From the NCBI GenBank assembly GCA_963626545.1, contig CAVFYJ010000009.1:1-49866 (forward strand): 49,866 nt of DNA, given 5' to 3'. This document shows, piece by piece, positions 7,108 to 15,581 of the stretch (the first letter of the stretch is position 1; the number at the start of each line of letters is the position of its first letter). Made by a program: the position numbers and the translations under genes. The notes beneath the pieces were generated by a model. The model saw only the letters and a list, made by a program, of their open reading frames with translations. It did not search any database and was not told the origin of the DNA. Source of the stretch: Anthropogastromicrobium sp963626545. Its GTDB lineage: Bacteria; Bacillota; Clostridia; Lachnospirales; Lachnospiraceae.

Positions 7108-7848
7108 ATGAGTGAGACCATTATTTCAATTCAGGGCCTGAGCAAATCCTTTGGCGATCACGAAGTATTGAAAAAAATCGACATTGATGTAAATGCCGGA
7201 GAGATCATTTGTATTGTCGGTTCCTCCGGTTCTGGAAAATCCACACTTCTTCGCTGCATCAACAAACTCGAGCATCAGACCACCGGAAAGATTCTCTACC
7301 ACGACAAGGAAGTTCGTGATGTCCAGAAGGAGATCAACGAATACCGCTCCAAAGTAGGCATGGTTTTCCAGTCCTTTAACCTTTTTAATAACATGACCGT
7401 GCTGGAAAACTGTATGCTTTGCACCAGAAAGGTCCTCCATCTGCCAAAGGAGGAGGCCTTCAAGCGAGCCATCGCCCATTTAAAAGACGTTGGCATGGCA
7501 CCTTACATCAACGCAATGCCCTCCCAGTTATCCGGTGGACAAAAGCAGCGTGTTGCGATTGCCCGGTCTCTTTGCATGAATCCAGAGGTGCTTTTATTTG
7601 ACGAGCCGACCTCCGCTCTCGATCCTGAGATGGTCGGTGAGGTACTAAATGTTATGAAAAACCTTGCAAAGACTGGTCTTACGATGATTATCGTCACACA
7701 TGAGATGGCGTTTGCAAGAGATGTATCAACCAGAACGATTTTCATGGATTCCGGATATGTTGCCGAGGATGCTGCTCCTTCTGAGCTGTTTACCAACCCG
7801 AAAAATCCAAGAACCCGCGAATTTCTCAAGCGCTATCTGGCAGGATAA
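7108..7848 (+). CDS. Polar amino acid ABC transporter ATP-binding protein
   Basis: A 246-residue ATPase that powers import through the preceding permease. It shows Walker A GSSGSGKST, Q-loop FQSFNLF, signature LSGGQKQR, Walker B VLLFDEPTSALD and the switch histidine in VTHEM. The ATG at 7108 is chosen because GAGGTG lies 8 bases upstream; a GTG at 7099 would fall inside that ribosome site. Length is normal for GlnQ/HisP-type subunits. The next gene starts 11 bases after the stop. Confidence 0.95.
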   Translation: MSETIISIQGLSKSFGDHEVLKKIDIDVNAGEIICIVGSSGSGKSTLLRCINKLEHQTTGKILYHDKEVRDVQKEINEYRSKVGMVFQSFNLFNNMTVLENCMLCTRKVLHLPKEEAFKRAIAHLKDVGMAPYINAMPSQLSGGQKQRVAIARSLCMNPEVLLFDEPTSALDPEMVGEVLNVMKNLAKTGLTMIIVTHEMAFARDVSTRTIFMDSGYVAEDAAPSELFTNPKNPRTREFLKRYLAG

Positions 7849-7859
7849 AGGAGGCTGTT

Positions 7860-8525
7860 ATGGAAAATTTTGTCGTTACATTTGCACGAGGCTTTGGAAC
7901 TGGTGGCAAGGTGATCGCCTCCAAACTCGCCAAAGATCTTGGCATTCACTGCTATGAAAATCGTATCCTGACGCTTGCAAGCCAGCTTAGCGGACTCGAT
8001 GAGGATGTCTTTCAGCAGGTCAATGAAAAGATGCGAGAAACAGGAGGCTTCGCCAATTTTCTTCGCGGACTGCCGCGGGCAAAGAACTACATATCCCGAA
8101 ATGAGGTGTTTGTATCGGATGATAAGCTATTCGAGTATCAGAGCCAGATCATACGGGAATTGGCCGACAAGGAATCCTGCGTGATCGTGGGAAAATGTGC
8201 AGACTATGTGCTGCGCGATCATCCAAATGTGGTCAGCATCTACATCGAAGCGCCGCGTGCCTTCTGCGTGGCTCGCACGATCAAAAATATGGGTGTCACC
8301 GAGGAGGTTGCGAACGCCACCATCGAGCGCACCGATAAATTTAGGGCCGATTATTATAAATATTATACACATGGAAATTATTGGACGAACCCAGTCAACT
8401 ACGATTTAACACTCAACAGTGAGCGTGTCGGCGTTGAAAATTGCGTAAAGACAATCGAACAATATCTGATTATCAAAGGCATCATAACAGCAGATATGAT
8501 TCATCCTGCTGGAACCATTGAATAG
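7860..8525 (+). CDS. Cytidylate kinase-like family protein
   Basis: A 221-residue P-loop protein of the cytidylate-kinase-like (AAA_26) group common in Clostridia. The N-terminus MENFVVTFARGFGTGGKVIA corresponds to the nucleotide-binding strand and loop, but the loop is FGTGGK, not the GPAGAGKS of true Cmk. CVIVGKCADYVL and the YIEAPRAFCVARTI lid-like region follow. It lies inside the amino acid operon, 11 bases after the ATPase gene, with GGAGG before the ATG. A true pyrimidine salvage role seems unlikely given the context and altered loop; these proteins often sit beside transporters, but their substrate is not known to me. Confidence 0.75.
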   Translation: MENFVVTFARGFGTGGKVIASKLAKDLGIHCYENRILTLASQLSGLDEDVFQQVNEKMRETGGFANFLRGLPRAKNYISRNEVFVSDDKLFEYQSQIIRELADKESCVIVGKCADYVLRDHPNVVSIYIEAPRAFCVARTIKNMGVTEEVANATIERTDKFRADYYKYYTHGNYWTNPVNYDLTLNSERVGVENCVKTIEQYLIIKGIITADMIHPAGTIE

Positions 8526-8550
8526 AGATTGATGAATAAGATTGCATTGA

Positions 8551-8603
8551 TTGGATTAAATCGATTGGATTAAATCGATTAGATTAAAATTGGATTGAAT
8601 CGA
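8551..8603 (+). repeat. 14-base tandem repeat before the aminotransferase
   Basis: Two exact copies of TTGGATTAAATCGA (8551-8564, 8565-8578) are followed by two degenerate copies ending about 8603. The array lies in the 104-base gap between the kinase-like gene and the aminotransferase, just upstream of the AGGAGG ribosome site. Confidence 0.75.
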
Positions 8604-8629
8604 AATGAATCGAAAATAGGAGGAGCATT

Positions 8630-9847
8630 ATGAGATTAGCAGACACAGGTTTAACCGCACAGGATATCAAGGATAAAGTAAACAAGTACATGATCGAGAC
8701 CTACGAGCGAATGGATTTTCTTTGCGAGACCGCAAAGGATCAGTACATGTACGACGAGAAGGGTGAAAAATATCTCGACTTCTACGCTGGAATCGCCGTT
8801 AACTCCGCCGGAAGCTGCAACGATAAGGTAGTCGCAGCCGTGATCGACCAGACAAAGGATGTCATGCATACCTTCAACTATCCATATACCATCCCACAGG
8901 CACTGCTTGCTGAGAAGATATGTACCACCATCGGAATGGACAAGATTTTCTTCCAGAACTCTGGTACCGAGGCAAACGAGGCGATGATCAAGATGGCTCG
9001 TAAGTACGGCATCGAGAAGTATGGTCCAAACAAGTATCATATCGTCACTGCAAAGATGGGTTTCCACGGACGTACCTTTGGTGCAATGTCTGCAACTGGT
9101 CAGCCTGGAAATGGCTGTCAGGTCGGATTTGGTCCGATGACCTACGGCTTCTCCTATGCACCGTACAATGATTTACAGGCCTTTAAGGATGCCTGCACGG
9201 AAAACACCATCGCCATCATGATTGAGCCAGTACAGGGCGAGGGCGGTGTTCACCCGGCAACACAGGAATTTATGACCGGCCTTCGCAAGTTCTGCGATGA
9301 AAACGGAATGCTTCTTTTGATTGATGAGGTTCAGACCGGCTGGTGCAGAACCGGCAAGGTCATGAGCTATATGAACTATGGCATTAAGCCAGATATCGTC
9401 TCCATGGCTAAGGCACTCGGCGGCGGCATGCCAATCGGCGCCATCTGTGCAACCGAGGAAGTTGCAAAGGCATTTACACCTGGTTCCCATGGAACAACCT
9501 TCGGCGGTCATCCGGTATCCTGTGCCGCTGCTCTCGCTGAGGTAAATGAATTATTAGACCGCGATCTGGCTGGCAACGCCGCAAAGATGGGCGAGTATTT
9601 TAAGGGCAAGCTCGCTGCTCTCCCTCACGTAAAGGAAGTAAGAGGCCAGGGCTTGTTAGTTGGTGTTGAGTTTGATGACACAATCAATGGCGTTGACGTA
9701 AAGCATGAGTGCCTGCACAGACACTTGTTAATCACCGCAATCGGCGCTCACACCATCCGCATGGTACCGCCGTTAATCATCACCGAAAAGGACTGCGATG
9801 AGGCATTTGAGATCATCAAGGCATCGGTTGAGGCTCTTTCAAAATAA
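8630..9847 (+). CDS. Class III (omega) aminotransferase
   Basis: A 405-residue PLP enzyme of the ArgD/GabT/ornithine aminotransferase family that moves a terminal amino group to an oxo acid. It shows FFQNSGTEANEAMIKMARK, FHGRTFGAMSATG, the IEPVQGEGG stretch and LLIDEVQTGWCRTGK (cofactor-binding Asp). The Schiff-base lysine is in VSMAKALGGGMPIGA. GSHGTTFGGHPVSCAAALA completes the active site. A strong AGGAGG precedes the ATG. The partners are an amino acid importer and an iron alcohol dehydrogenase, so a catabolic role on an omega-amino acid (GABA, beta-alanine, 5-aminovalerate or ornithine-like) is more likely than arginine synthesis. The specific substrate is inferred, not shown. Confidence 0.88.
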   Translation: MRLADTGLTAQDIKDKVNKYMIETYERMDFLCETAKDQYMYDEKGEKYLDFYAGIAVNSAGSCNDKVVAAVIDQTKDVMHTFNYPYTIPQALLAEKICTTIGMDKIFFQNSGTEANEAMIKMARKYGIEKYGPNKYHIVTAKMGFHGRTFGAMSATGQPGNGCQVGFGPMTYGFSYAPYNDLQAFKDACTENTIAIMIEPVQGEGGVHPATQEFMTGLRKFCDENGMLLLIDEVQTGWCRTGKVMSYMNYGIKPDIVSMAKALGGGMPIGAICATEEVAKAFTPGSHGTTFGGHPVSCAAALAEVNELLDRDLAGNAAKMGEYFKGKLAALPHVKEVRGQGLLVGVEFDDTINGVDVKHECLHRHLLITAIGAHTIRMVPPLIITEKDCDEAFEIIKASVEALSK

Positions 9848-9947
9848 AAGAAGTATGGAAAGATGGAAAAGAGTCAGTAAAGGGGTATGAAAGAAGTATT
9901 ATTAATGAAGTATTGAAGTTGGAGTAACGATTTAGGAGGCGATTACC

Positions 9948-11096
9948 ATGAACAGTTTTTCTTTCACAATTCCGCAGAATATTGTGGTCGGAGCCGGGAG
10001 CTTAAAGCGCCTCCCAGAGCTTGCGAAAAAGCTTGGCAAAAGCAAGGCTTATATCATTTCCGGTCCTCATTTAAATAAAATTGGAATGGTTGATAAATGC
10101 AAGAAAGCCTTAGCTGAGGCTGGAATCAAAAGCGATGCTTTCACTGAAACAGAAGGCAATCCAAGCACAGAAACCGTTGCAAAAGCAGCCGCAGGCTTTC
10201 AAGACAGCAAAGCAGATTTTATCGTTGCCTTTGGCGGCGGATCGCCGCTTGACGTGGCAAAGGCCGTTGCCGTAATCGCAACCTACGGTGGCAATATCGC
10301 AGACTATGAGGGTGGCGGCAAGGTGCCTGGACCGGTCGTTCCGATGATTGCGATCCCGACAACCGCCGGAACCGGATCTGAGGTGACTGCCTTCTCTGTT
10401 ATCACAGACCACAGCAGAAATTATAAGCTTACCGTTGTCAGCAACGATTTGCTTCCAGCCTACGCAATCCTTGATCCAGAGCTGATTGCCACGGTTCCAC
10501 AGGGTACGGCGGCGGCCTGTGGCATTGACGCAATGGTTCATGCACTGGAGGCCTTCATCTCCAAAGCAGCCTCCCCATTCTCCGATCTTTTTGCAAAGGA
10601 AGCGCTGCGGCTGATCGGTGGCAGCATCCGAGCCTACGTTGCCGATCGCTCAAACTTAACAGCCTGTGAGGCAATGTTAACCGGCTCCTTGTTTGCTGGA
10701 ATCGCCTTTTCTCATGCAAGACTAGGCGACGTCCATGCGATGAGCCATCCGGTAAGCGCCTACTTTGATGTTCCGCACGGTGTGGCAAATGCGATTTTGC
10801 TTCCAACCGTTGTCGAGTACAACATGACCGACGCAAGTGAAAAATACAAATACATCTACGATTGTATCTGCGAAAAGCCGTTATCCGATGATGCATTTGC
10901 ACCTGAGATGCTTGCCGCAGAAATTCGCATATTAAACGATGAACTTGGCATCCCATCCTCCCTAAGTGAAGTGGGCGTCGATAGCAGCCTGTTTGACAAG
11001 ATGGCAGACGATGCGATGAAGAGTGGAAACATTCTTGTCAATCCCCGTCCGACAACAAAGAAGGATATCTTAGCATTATACGCACAGGCATTTTAA
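9948..11096 (+). CDS. Iron-containing alcohol dehydrogenase
   Basis: A 382-residue type III dehydrogenase that interconverts an aldehyde or semialdehyde and an alcohol with NAD(P)H. The cofactor motif is GGGSPLDVAKA (from 96), followed by TTAGTGSEVT. The metal ligands are Asp 194, His 198, His 263 and His 277, the same spacing as in FucO. Length is standard. TTAGGAGGCG lies before the ATG. As the last gene of the operon, next to the aminotransferase, it could reduce the semialdehyde product (for example succinate semialdehyde to 4-hydroxybutyrate), but that is inferred from context. A strong terminator follows. Confidence 0.9.
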   Translation: MNSFSFTIPQNIVVGAGSLKRLPELAKKLGKSKAYIISGPHLNKIGMVDKCKKALAEAGIKSDAFTETEGNPSTETVAKAAAGFQDSKADFIVAFGGGSPLDVAKAVAVIATYGGNIADYEGGGKVPGPVVPMIAIPTTAGTGSEVTAFSVITDHSRNYKLTVVSNDLLPAYAILDPELIATVPQGTAAACGIDAMVHALEAFISKAASPFSDLFAKEALRLIGGSIRAYVADRSNLTACEAMLTGSLFAGIAFSHARLGDVHAMSHPVSAYFDVPHGVANAILLPTVVEYNMTDASEKYKYIYDCICEKPLSDDAFAPEMLAAEIRILNDELGIPSSLSEVGVDSSLFDKMADDAMKSGNILVNPRPTTKKDILALYAQAF

Positions 11097-11133
11097 ATTG
11101 CTTATCTCTATTTCCCCTGTTTTTCCATAGCAA

Positions 11134-11163
11134 ACGGGAGGCCACAAAGAGCCTCCCGTTTTT
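11134..11163 (+). terminator. Intrinsic terminator of the amino acid operon
   Basis: ACGGGAGGC pairs perfectly with GCCTCCCGT around an 8-base loop and is followed by TTTTT. In the other direction the tail is only TTTGC, so it would work less well for the convergent operon. Confidence 0.9.
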
Positions 11164-11252
11164 ATCTTTGACCTTCCAGTCCAGTTTTTTGCTTCAAACT
11201 TTCATTTCAGTCTTCTTTCTCGCTTTATGTTTTGCTTATTCTTTCTCGCTTA

Positions 11253-12245
11253 TCATTCCTTGGAAATATCCATTCCGAAGTACTTTTCAGACAGCTCGGT
11301 CAGTGTGCCATCCTTTGCCATCTCATCAAGAGCATCGTTTACGGCATCCAGCAGGGTAGCGGTGTCATCGCCCTTGCGAACCGGAATTGCAATTTCCTCT
11401 ACCTCATCGGTATAGGTTGCAATCTTAACATCTGCTTCCGGATGCTCTTTCTTGTAATCATTAAATACAACTTCTGCATTCAATGTTGCATCAATACGCT
11501 TAGAAAGTAACAGTTCAATGGTCTGGTTCAGATCATCAACACCGGTAACGGTTGCACCATATGCCTCTGCCTGTGCTGCATAGGTACTAGAAATGGTATT
11601 TGCAGTCTTTTTTCCATTTAAATCTTCCATAGAAGAAATCTCATCGTAGTCACCGCGAACGATAACAGCAGTCTTATTATATGCATATGGTGTAGAGAAG
11701 TTGTATTTCTCTGCACGCTCATCTGTCACGCCAACACCATTTACCATGATATCGTAGCGACCTGCATCCAGACCTGCAAGCAGTCCATCCCATGCGCCCT
11801 CAACAAACTCAACCTCTACGCCAAGCTTCTCAGCGATGTTCTGTGCCACCTCTACGTCATAACCAACCAGATCATCATTCTCATCATGGTAAGTCCATGG
11901 AGCCCAGGTTCCCTCCATTGCTACGATAATGCTTCCACGCTCTTTAATCTGAGCTAAAAGATCATCTGCTGTCTCGCCAGTTCCGATCTCGGTGGATACC
12001 TCTTCGCTTCTAGCTTCAGTCTCAGCTTCCTCACTCTTTGCTTCTGCACTTGTATTCTCTTCGCTGCTTCCTGCCTCGGTATCCTTGGTCTCTGCCTTTG
12101 TGGTAGTTTCCTTTGTCTCCTCAGCAGAAGTCTTTGCTGCTGTTGTGCTCTTATCAGATGCACTCTTTGATGAGCAGCCTGTCAGTGCGGCAGATGCAAG
12201 CACCGCTGCGGTTAATGTGCATGGAATTAATTTCTTAATTGTCAT
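11253..12245 (-). CDS. Polar amino acid ABC transporter, substrate-binding lipoprotein (cystine-type)
   Basis: A 330-residue SBP_bac_3 lipoprotein. The signal peptide ends in LTGC (about Cys 24). A ~75-residue Ser/Thr/Glu/Ala-rich linker follows, then the binding domain starting IIVAMEGTWAPWTYHDEND. YDIMVNGVGVTDERAEKYNFSTPY and the last helix KYFGMDI are typical. It is closest in feel to TcyA-like cystine receptors, but that is a judgement by eye. The ATG at 12245 has GAGGAGG 9 bases upstream. It is the third gene of a permease-ATPase-receptor operon read leftwards. The long low-complexity linker would hold the receptor away from the wall-facing membrane. Confidence 0.87.
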   Translation of the reverse strand: MTIKKLIPCTLTAAVLASAALTGCSSKSASDKSTTAAKTSAEETKETTTKAETKDTEAGSSEENTSAEAKSEEAETEARSEEVSTEIGTGETADDLLAQIKERGSIIVAMEGTWAPWTYHDENDDLVGYDVEVAQNIAEKLGVEVEFVEGAWDGLLAGLDAGRYDIMVNGVGVTDERAEKYNFSTPYAYNKTAVIVRGDYDEISSMEDLNGKKTANTISSTYAAQAEAYGATVTGVDDLNQTIELLLSKRIDATLNAEVVFNDYKKEHPEADVKIATYTDEVEEIAIPVRKGDDTATLLDAVNDALDEMAKDGTLTELSEKYFGMDISKE

Positions 12246-12267
12246 AGTATTTTCCTCCTCTTTATTT

Positions 12268-13017
12268 TTATTTATCTTCATCATCTTCTTGAAAGATACG
12301 CAAAAATGCCTTCGTGCGTTCTTCCTTCGGATGCTCAAAGAACTCCTTCGATGGTCCCTGTTCCACAACCACACCCTTTTCCATGAAAATCACGCGATTG
12401 GATACAGTTCGTGCGAAGTTCATCTCATGGGTGACAACAAGCATGGTCATTCCCTCCTGCGCAAGCTTTCGCATAACGGCAAGTACCTCAACCGTTAGCT
12501 CTGGATCGAGCGCCGATGTTGGCTCATCAAAATAAATAATTTCTGGATTTACGGCAATCGCCCTCGCAATCGCCACTCGCTGCTGCTGACCACCAGAAAG
12601 CTGGGACGGATAATAATCGCTTCGATCTTCCATGCCAACCTTCTTTAATGCCTCATGTCCAATTTTGTTTGCCTCATCCTTAGGCATTTTTCTTCCGACA
12701 ATCAACCCTTCTGTCACATTCTGCAATGCTGTTTTGTTGGCAAACAGGTTGTAATTCTGGAACACAAACGCCGTTTTCTTTCGAAGGCGCGCAATCGTGC
12801 GCTTCGGTACCTTATGTAAATCGATCGTCTCGTTATCAAACGTCATGGTTCCGCCATCTGCCTTCTCTAAAAAGTTCAGACAGCGAAGAAGTGTCGTCTT
12901 TCCCGAACCACTCGGCCCAAGAATCGCAATCACATCTCCCTTGTTGACAGAAAGGCTTACATCGTGAAGGACATGTGTCTGACCAAATGACTTTTTAATG
13001 TTTTTAATCTCCAGCAT
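12268..13017 (-). CDS. Polar amino acid ABC transporter ATP-binding protein
   Basis: A 249-residue ATPase with Walker A GPSGSGKTT, Q-loop FQNYNLFANKT, signature LSGGQQQR, Walker B IIYFDEPTSALD and switch VTHEM. Its gene begins 3 bases after the permease stop and ends 22 bases before the receptor start. The length and motifs are those of GlnQ/TcyC-type subunits. The chain ends in an acidic EDDEDK tail. Confidence 0.95.
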   Translation of the reverse strand: MLEIKNIKKSFGQTHVLHDVSLSVNKGDVIAILGPSGSGKTTLLRCLNFLEKADGGTMTFDNETIDLHKVPKRTIARLRKKTAFVFQNYNLFANKTALQNVTEGLIVGRKMPKDEANKIGHEALKKVGMEDRSDYYPSQLSGGQQQRVAIARAIAVNPEIIYFDEPTSALDPELTVEVLAVMRKLAQEGMTMLVVTHEMNFARTVSNRVIFMEKGVVVEQGPSKEFFEHPKEERTKAFLRIFQEDDEDK

Positions 13018-13020
13018 GTG

Positions 13021-13698
13021 TTACCCTTCCTTTCTGCCATAGTAGCTTAATTTTTTCTCACCGATACTCTGCAGCTTTGTCAGAACAGTTGAGAAGATCA
13101 AATAAATCAGACCGACCTCCAAATACAGCAAAAGTGGTTCATAGGTTCTTGCTACGATCTGCTGCGATACCTTAAACATTTCCGTTACGGTAATGGTCGC
13201 TGCCAAAGAAGTATCCTTTAACATGGAAATCAATGCATTGAACAAGGACGGAAACGCAGTACGCATCGCCTGTGGCAAAACGATTCGAAAAATCGTTTGC
13301 AGATAGGAAAGACCTGCACACTGTCCTGCCTCCAACTGACCTGACGGAACCGATTCAAGTGACGCACGAACTGTCTCAGCGCCATAGGCACCTTCATTTA
13401 AGGCAAATACAATCACCGCTGCCAGAAATGGCTCAAGTACAAGACCAACATTCATCAATCCAAAAAACACAATAAACAATTGGACGATCAATGGCGTACC
13501 ACGAAAGATCCAGATATAAAAGCGGCAAAGCTGCTTTAATACCTTTATGTTGGCAAACTGCACCAACGCAACTATGACTGCAATCACCATCGCTAACGAA
13601 AAAGCGATTGCGGTTAACGGAATGGTGACGGTCAGGCCGCGAATGAACATCTTTGGGAAGGAGTCGATAAACAGATTCCACAATCGACCACTAAACAT
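13021..13698 (-). CDS. Polar amino acid ABC transporter permease
   Basis: A 225-residue HisM/TcyB-type membrane subunit, first gene of the operon. It contains IWIFRGTPLIVQLFIVFFG (about residues 62-80) and the EAA loop ESVPSGQLEAGQCAGLSYLQTIFRIVLPQA near 118-147. About five transmembrane segments are apparent. GAGGGTG precedes the ATG by 7 bases. A consensus promoter lies ~100 bases upstream. Confidence 0.93.
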   Translation of the reverse strand: MFSGRLWNLFIDSFPKMFIRGLTVTIPLTAIAFSLAMVIAVIVALVQFANIKVLKQLCRFYIWIFRGTPLIVQLFIVFFGLMNVGLVLEPFLAAVIVFALNEGAYGAETVRASLESVPSGQLEAGQCAGLSYLQTIFRIVLPQAMRTAFPSLFNALISMLKDTSLAATITVTEMFKVSQQIVARTYEPLLLYLEVGLIYLIFSTVLTKLQSIGEKKLSYYGRKEG

Positions 13699-13789
13699 AA
13701 AACACCCTCTTTTCTTTTTTGGTTAAATAATTACGCGGCAACCCGCAGGCCGCCGCGCAAAAAACTTTTGAAAAACCTACTTCCCCGAT

Positions 13790-13818
13790 AGTTTAATAGA
13801 TTTTTCCCGATATGTCAA
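13790..13818 (-). promoter_or_regulatory. Promoter of the second amino acid ABC operon
   Basis: Minus-strand TTGACA (13813-13818) and TAAACT (13790-13795) are 17 bases apart. The ~85-base leader contains CGCGGC and GCCGCG arms (about 13734-13757) that can form a GC-rich hairpin. Confidence 0.75.
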
Positions 13819-13866
13819 TAAAATAAAATCTTCTATTTCTCGTATTTGTTGTATTTTCTTATCCAC

Positions 13867-13946
13867 CATTCACGGAACATAACTTAGATTGCCGACAAAA
13901 TAATCGTCGAACCGCCTTCGTAAAACTCCCCTGTGAACCCATAACC
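13867..13946 (+). repeat. Dispersed intergenic repeat, short copy (B)
   Basis: ATTCACGG...CATAAC at the left and CCCCTGTGAAC...ATAACC at the right match the ends of copy A (3648-3838). The core TTGCCGACAAAA(T)AATCGTCG and AACCGCCTTCGTAAAAC is almost identical. About 100 internal bases of copy A are absent. It ends directly at the stop codon of the 13947-14354 gene. Confidence 0.75.
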
Positions 13947-14354
13947 TCACACCTGATACCAGACAAGAATGAGCACAACGCCGATTACAAAGAAAACACC
14001 TCCGGAAACAAGCAGTTCCAGACTTCCGGTCTGCTTTCTCTTCTCGCTCTTTTCAAGCTTATACTCAAAGTAAGAAGGCATCCGCTCTTTCTTTCCGTTG
14101 ATTCCTTTTCCCGGAATAAACATGTGTGCTGCACGCTTACATGCATATCCCAAGATATCAAATGAGCCGGAACCAGAAATCCATACCAGACCGCCAACAC
14201 ACAGTACGAGCAGTCCGCCCATGGAAAAGCCGTCGCAGACCGCCCGAAGGCGGTCTGCTGTGGTTTCGGCCCCAATGACATTTCCGATCAGCATGATCGC
14301 CATGCATAAGACAAGCGTGACTGCCATACTGATGATCAGACCTTTTTTCTTCAA
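13947..14354 (-). CDS. Small membrane protein at the end of the opp operon (DUF3899-like)
   Basis: A 135-residue protein with three likely transmembrane helices (about 7-27, 44-62 and 112-132) and a basic loop between the last two (KKERMPSYFEYKLEKSEKRKQ). It begins 10 bases after the oppF stop on the same strand, so it is probably the last gene of the opp operon. The layout recalls the DUF3899 family, which I associate with Firmicute membrane proteins of this size; this assignment is tentative and no biochemical function is known to me. The ATG has AAGGAGATATTTT upstream. Confidence 0.65.
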   Translation of the reverse strand: MKKKGLIISMAVTLVLCMAIMLIGNVIGAETTADRLRAVCDGFSMGGLLVLCVGGLVWISGSGSFDILGYACKRAAHMFIPGKGINGKKERMPSYFEYKLEKSEKRKQTGSLELLVSGGVFFVIGVVLILVWYQV

Positions 14355-14363
14355 AATATCTCC

Positions 14364-15581
14364 TTACTGTACCTGCTTCTTGTACGCCTCGAATTCCTTC
14401 TTTGTACAGCGCACAAAGTGACCCGGGCATACCTCACGAAACTCTGGCTCTTCGGTCGTGGTCTCGTGATCGGTTAACGGGTTGTAGCGGATACGCTTTC
14501 TTCCACGCTCTCCCTCCGGATCCGGAAGCGGAATTGCAGACAGAAGGGACTTTGTGTACGGGTGAAGCGGATGGGCAAACAACTCGTCGGAGGTTGCTAA
14601 CTCGACCATGTTTCCAAAGTACATAACGCCGATACGATCGGAGAAATATTTTACAACGGAAAGGTCATGCGCGATGAAGAGAATTGTCATGCCCATGCTC
14701 TCACGAAGCTCGTTTAACAGGTTGATGACCTGCGCACGGATGGAAACGTCCAGCGCGGAGATTGGCTCATCAGCGATGATTAACTCTGGCTTCATGACAA
14801 CGGAACGTGCAATACCGATACGCTGACGCTGACCACCGGAGAACTCATGCGGGTAACGACCTGCATGCTCTCTTACAAGACCAACGGTCTCAAGCATCTC
14901 ATAAACCTGCTCGTCGATATACTTCTTGTCTTTTACGCCCTGAATCTTCAGACCCTCAGCGATGATCTCGCGAACGGTCATACGTGGGTCAAGGGATGCA
15001 ACCGGATCCTGATAAATCATCTGGATTCTGGTGACTAACTTAGAGCGCTTTGCGTGCTCTACCTTTTTGTTGTACTCTTTTTCAAGTGCCTGCTTGTCCG
15101 CGCCGGATGCAGCTGCAATCTTCTTGTCGTACTCTTCCTTAAGCTCCGCAAGCTCTTTTACCTTGTAATCATCGTTGCAATGCTTGTGATCATGCTTTGC
15201 CTTCACGATCTCTTCCTTCAGCTTTGCGATCTTTGCATCGCACTCCTTAATGGAAGCTTCGTAGCCGGACGGCTTCTCGGAGGAAAGTCTCTTCTTTTCT
15301 GCCTTCAGTGCTGCGATCTCATCCTTGTAGGACTGTGTACCAGCTACGATACGCTGTCCCTTGAAATAAACGTTTCCTGAGGTGGCATCATACAGCTTGA
15401 TGATGGTTCGTCCGGTGGTGGTCTTTCCACAGCCGGACTCTCCTACCAGACCGAATACCTCTCCCTTTTTGACATCAAAAGAAACGTCGTTGACTGCCTT
15501 CTTTACAAAGCCGCGCTTGCCAAAATACATGGACAGATGCTCGACCTTGAGTAATGTATTATCCGATTCTTTTACGCTCAT
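14364..15581 (-). CDS. oppF: Oligopeptide ABC transporter ATP-binding protein OppF, with coiled-coil insertion
   Basis: A 405-residue ATPase, against a usual ~320. Walker A is GESGCGKT (47-54). The signature is FSGGQRQR, Walker B LIIADEPISALD, and the switch His is in IAHDLS. The C-terminal HPLHPYTKSLLSAIPLPDP region is diagnostic of oligopeptide/dipeptide ATPases. Residues ~82-180, between Walker A and the Q-loop (Gln 191), are an extra Lys/Glu-rich segment with coiled-coil character (KAEKKRLS, KECDAKIAKLKEEIVK, ELAELKEEYDKK). The reading frame is open and all motifs are intact, so it should be functional. The start overlaps the oppD stop by four bases (ATGA). Confidence 0.92.
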   Translation of the reverse strand: MSVKESDNTLLKVEHLSMYFGKRGFVKKAVNDVSFDVKKGEVFGLVGESGCGKTTTGRTIIKLYDATSGNVYFKGQRIVAGTQSYKDEIAALKAEKKRLSSEKPSGYEASIKECDAKIAKLKEEIVKAKHDHKHCNDDYKVKELAELKEEYDKKIAAASGADKQALEKEYNKKVEHAKRSKLVTRIQMIYQDPVASLDPRMTVREIIAEGLKIQGVKDKKYIDEQVYEMLETVGLVREHAGRYPHEFSGGQRQRIGIARSVVMKPELIIADEPISALDVSIRAQVINLLNELRESMGMTILFIAHDLSVVKYFSDRIGVMYFGNMVELATSDELFAHPLHPYTKSLLSAIPLPDPEGERGRKRIRYNPLTDHETTTEEPEFREVCPGHFVRCTKKEFEAYKKQVQ

